DNA from: Bacteroidota bacterium
Lineage (GTDB): Bacteria; Bacteroidota; Bacteroidia; AKYH767-A; 2013-40CM-41-45
DNA length: 64,000 bases
Assembly (NCBI GenBank): GCA_016713765.1
Contig: JADJON010000001.1
Location: 1,178,001-1,242,000, forward strand
Direction of reading: 5' to 3'
The position numbers and the translations under genes were made by a program. A model generated the notes under the pieces. It was given only the letters and a program-made list of their open reading frames with translations, ran no database searches and was not told where the DNA came from. The stretch's first letter is position 1; each line of letters opens with the position of its first letter. Positions 62,562 to 64,000 of this stretch are shown one piece after another.

Positions 62562-64000
62562 TCAAAATCGAACCGAAACACCAATCGCCCCATTAATCCC
62601 CGCCTGTGGATAATAGAAATTCTCGGTTGTGGTCTGCCCGCCGTAGATGTACGAATACGTATAACCATTCGGGGCATACTCCCGATTGAAGAGGTTGTAG
62701 ACCGCCCAGCGGAAGCTGATGTCCCTGATCGATTTTATCGAGAACCGGTATTCGGCCCGTAGATCGGTGACCAGGAATGCATCCAGGCTACGGTCATTGT
62801 TGGCGGTATTGTCGAGGTATTGTTGCCCGACGTATTTATTCGCCGCCGTCAGGCTGAGGCCTTTGGCAGGTTTGAAGATGAGTTGCAGTGCCGCGATTAC
62901 TTCGGGTGAAAAAGCGATCGGAACATCCCGGTAGGTGTTCACCTGTTGCCCGCCCTGGTCGTAATCGTCGATGTACTCGTTGAATTCCCGGATGCGGTTG
63001 CGGCTGATGGACAGATTGCCGGCCAACACCCACCTGGGGGTCAGGTGACAGGCGAGTTCCGATTCGATGCCGGCCCGGTAGCTGTCGCGAACATTCTGCC
63101 GGGTGTATTCACCCACATCGTTGATCTTTCCCGTCAGGATCAGTTGGTCGGTGTAGTCCATCAGGTAGGCATTGACGGAAAGGCGAACAGCTCGCGCGTT
63201 GAAATGGTAACCTACTTCAAAGTCGGTCATGCGTTCGGCATTCGGGCGACTCTCCGGTGAAGAATCGACGAAGTCGTCGCGCACCGGTTCCTTGCTCCCG
63301 CGCGCAAAAGAAAAGTATACACGGTGCCGTGCATTCCACTCGTAGGTGATGCCGGCCTTCGGATTGAAGAAGTTGAAGTTGACAGTTTGTGGAAGCCGGT
63401 TGCCCATACGGTCGGGTCCTTCAAACGTGTAATCCACCGTGCGGAATTGCAGATCGCCCATCAGGTAAAGTCCGGGGCTCAGGGTGTAATGCGCTTTCAG
63501 GAACATGTTCCGGTCGTTCTTCTCCGCGCTGTTCTCGTAGTAGCGATACGGCGTGGGCACGTTGCCCAATAATTGCGCCCAGGTGAGTTCTCCGAAGTGT
63601 AAGCCTTCGAAGCGATACAGGCTTCCGCCCAACCGCAGGTCCCAGCGATCGTACAGGTAATTGGCGGACGCGGTGAGGCCGTAGAAGTCATTGTCCAGCC
63701 ACCGCTGCCGGACAAGGTCCGTTGCCGTGATCACGCTGTCACCGATCGCCAGATCCGTGAGCCCGTAATCTGAGTACGCATCCATCGGTCGATACTCTTC
63801 ATAGTAGCCGCGGCCTTTCGTGTAATGCAGGACACCGTTCAATGTCCAGTATTTACCCAGTGTACGATTGTAAATGGCCTGGTAATAATCCTGCTGGTAG
63901 TTGTCGGTCTGGTTGTCGTAGTAACGGGCTTGTCCGTCTTGTCCTAAGTAGAGTCCGGCCGGATTGAATTGCCGGTTGGTTGCCACTGAATCTTCCGGTA
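62562..64000 (-). CDS. TonB-dependent outer-membrane receptor (C-terminal part)
   Basis: The frame is open to the window's right edge, giving about 479 residues of the C-terminal barrel; plug and N-terminus lie outside. Repeated aromatic strands such as YYQAIYNRTLGKYWTLNGVLHYTKGRGYYE and the FNLFNREYAPNGYTYSYIYGG end pattern are typical of TonB-dependent receptors. The last strand ends in aromatic residues (GAIGVSVRF). Substrate cannot be inferred from this part. It would be powered by TonB-ExbBD proteins such as those at 28-31 kb. Confidence 0.92.
   Translation of the reverse strand, partial: PEDSVATNRQFNPAGLYLGQDGQARYYDNQTDNYQQDYYQAIYNRTLGKYWTLNGVLHYTKGRGYYEEYRPMDAYSDYGLTDLAIGDSVITATDLVRQRWLDNDFYGLTASANYLYDRWDLRLGGSLYRFEGLHFGELTWAQLLGNVPTPYRYYENSAEKNDRNMFLKAHYTLSPGLYLMGDLQFRTVDYTFEGPDRMGNRLPQTVNFNFFNPKAGITYEWNARHRVYFSFARGSKEPVRDDFVDSSPESRPNAERMTDFEVGYHFNARAVRLSVNAYLMDYTDQLILTGKINDVGEYTRQNVRDSYRAGIESELACHLTPRWVLAGNLSISRNRIREFNEYIDDYDQGGQQVNTYRDVPIAFSPEVIAALQLIFKPAKGLSLTAANKYVGQQYLDNTANNDRSLDAFLVTDLRAEYRFSIKSIRDISFRWAVYNLFNREYAPNGYTYSYIYGGQTTTENFYYPQAGINGAIGVSVRF

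Overview
The window reads as a chromosomal segment of a Bacteroidota bacterium of moderate GC content. The evidence is the gliding/type IX secretion genes gldL-gldM-gldN at the left edge, a separate gldA, a secreted protein with a type IX C-terminal sorting domain, a TonB-dependent receptor, Bacteroidota-type TonB/ExbB/ExbD genes, several Bacteroidota-restricted families (DUF3822, DUF5522, DUF2007) and repeated use of the Bacteroidota promoter -7 element TAnnTTTG in place of an E. coli -10 box. Genus cannot be read from the sequence alone.

Layout. 1-2.6 kb: gldL end, gldM, gldN. 2.7-7.5 kb: a minus-strand carotenoid operon crtZ-crtI-crtB-unknown exported protein-lycopene cyclase-ispH, predicted to make zeaxanthin, divergent from a PAS-only sensor protein. 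8.9-12.3 kb: tRNA-Arg, a penicillin-acylase-type amidase and era. 12.5-13.8 kb: an IS110-family insertion sequence with a frameshifted transposase and a structured leader that looks like a bridge RNA. 14-24 kb: initiator tRNA, der, a TlpA-like protein, a DASS anion transporter, a POT peptide transporter, metK, an exported repeat protein and gldA. 24.2-28 kb: rsgA, dtd, a MazG-like protein, an outer-membrane barrel and an alpha/beta hydrolase. 28-32.5 kb: two TonB-like proteins around exbB-exbD, then folC. 32.5-33 kb: a very small element made of a GIY-YIG nuclease gene and tRNA-Val fragments next to an intact tRNA-Val. 33-42.5 kb: MFS transporter, YciI-like protein, CpeT-like protein, type IX cargo, exported proteins, a LysM glucosaminidase, an ACC-deaminase/D-cysteine-desulfhydrase-like enzyme, DUF5522, hutU and a lipoprotein. 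42.5-55.3 kb: psd, gdhA, a polytopic membrane protein, cdsA, DUF2007, a LUD protein, ftsH, rsfS, birA, pyrE, a NUDIX protein, coaD, rsmD and DUF3822. 55.3-64 kb: tRNA-Val(GAC), four tandem 90-bp palindromic repeats, a Tat-exported pirin, a LysE exporter, a GH3-family protein, icd, ribF, a leucine-rich-repeat protein and the C-terminal part of a TonB-dependent receptor.

The genes are mostly housekeeping and envelope functions. ispH supplies isoprenoid precursors to the carotenoid enzymes in its own operon, and the type IX genes would export the sorting-domain cargo seen at 35.5 kb. The TonB/ExbBD set would energise receptors such as the one at the right edge.

The most unusual content is non-coding. 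Intergenic spaces carry degenerate tandem repeats whose sequences differ completely from site to site yet nearly all keep a strict 7-bp period, often as inverted pairs, and several are joined to copies of one 26-bp palindrome. Together with the tRNA/GIY-YIG mini-element and the IS110 leader RNA, these are the best candidates for undescribed biology here.
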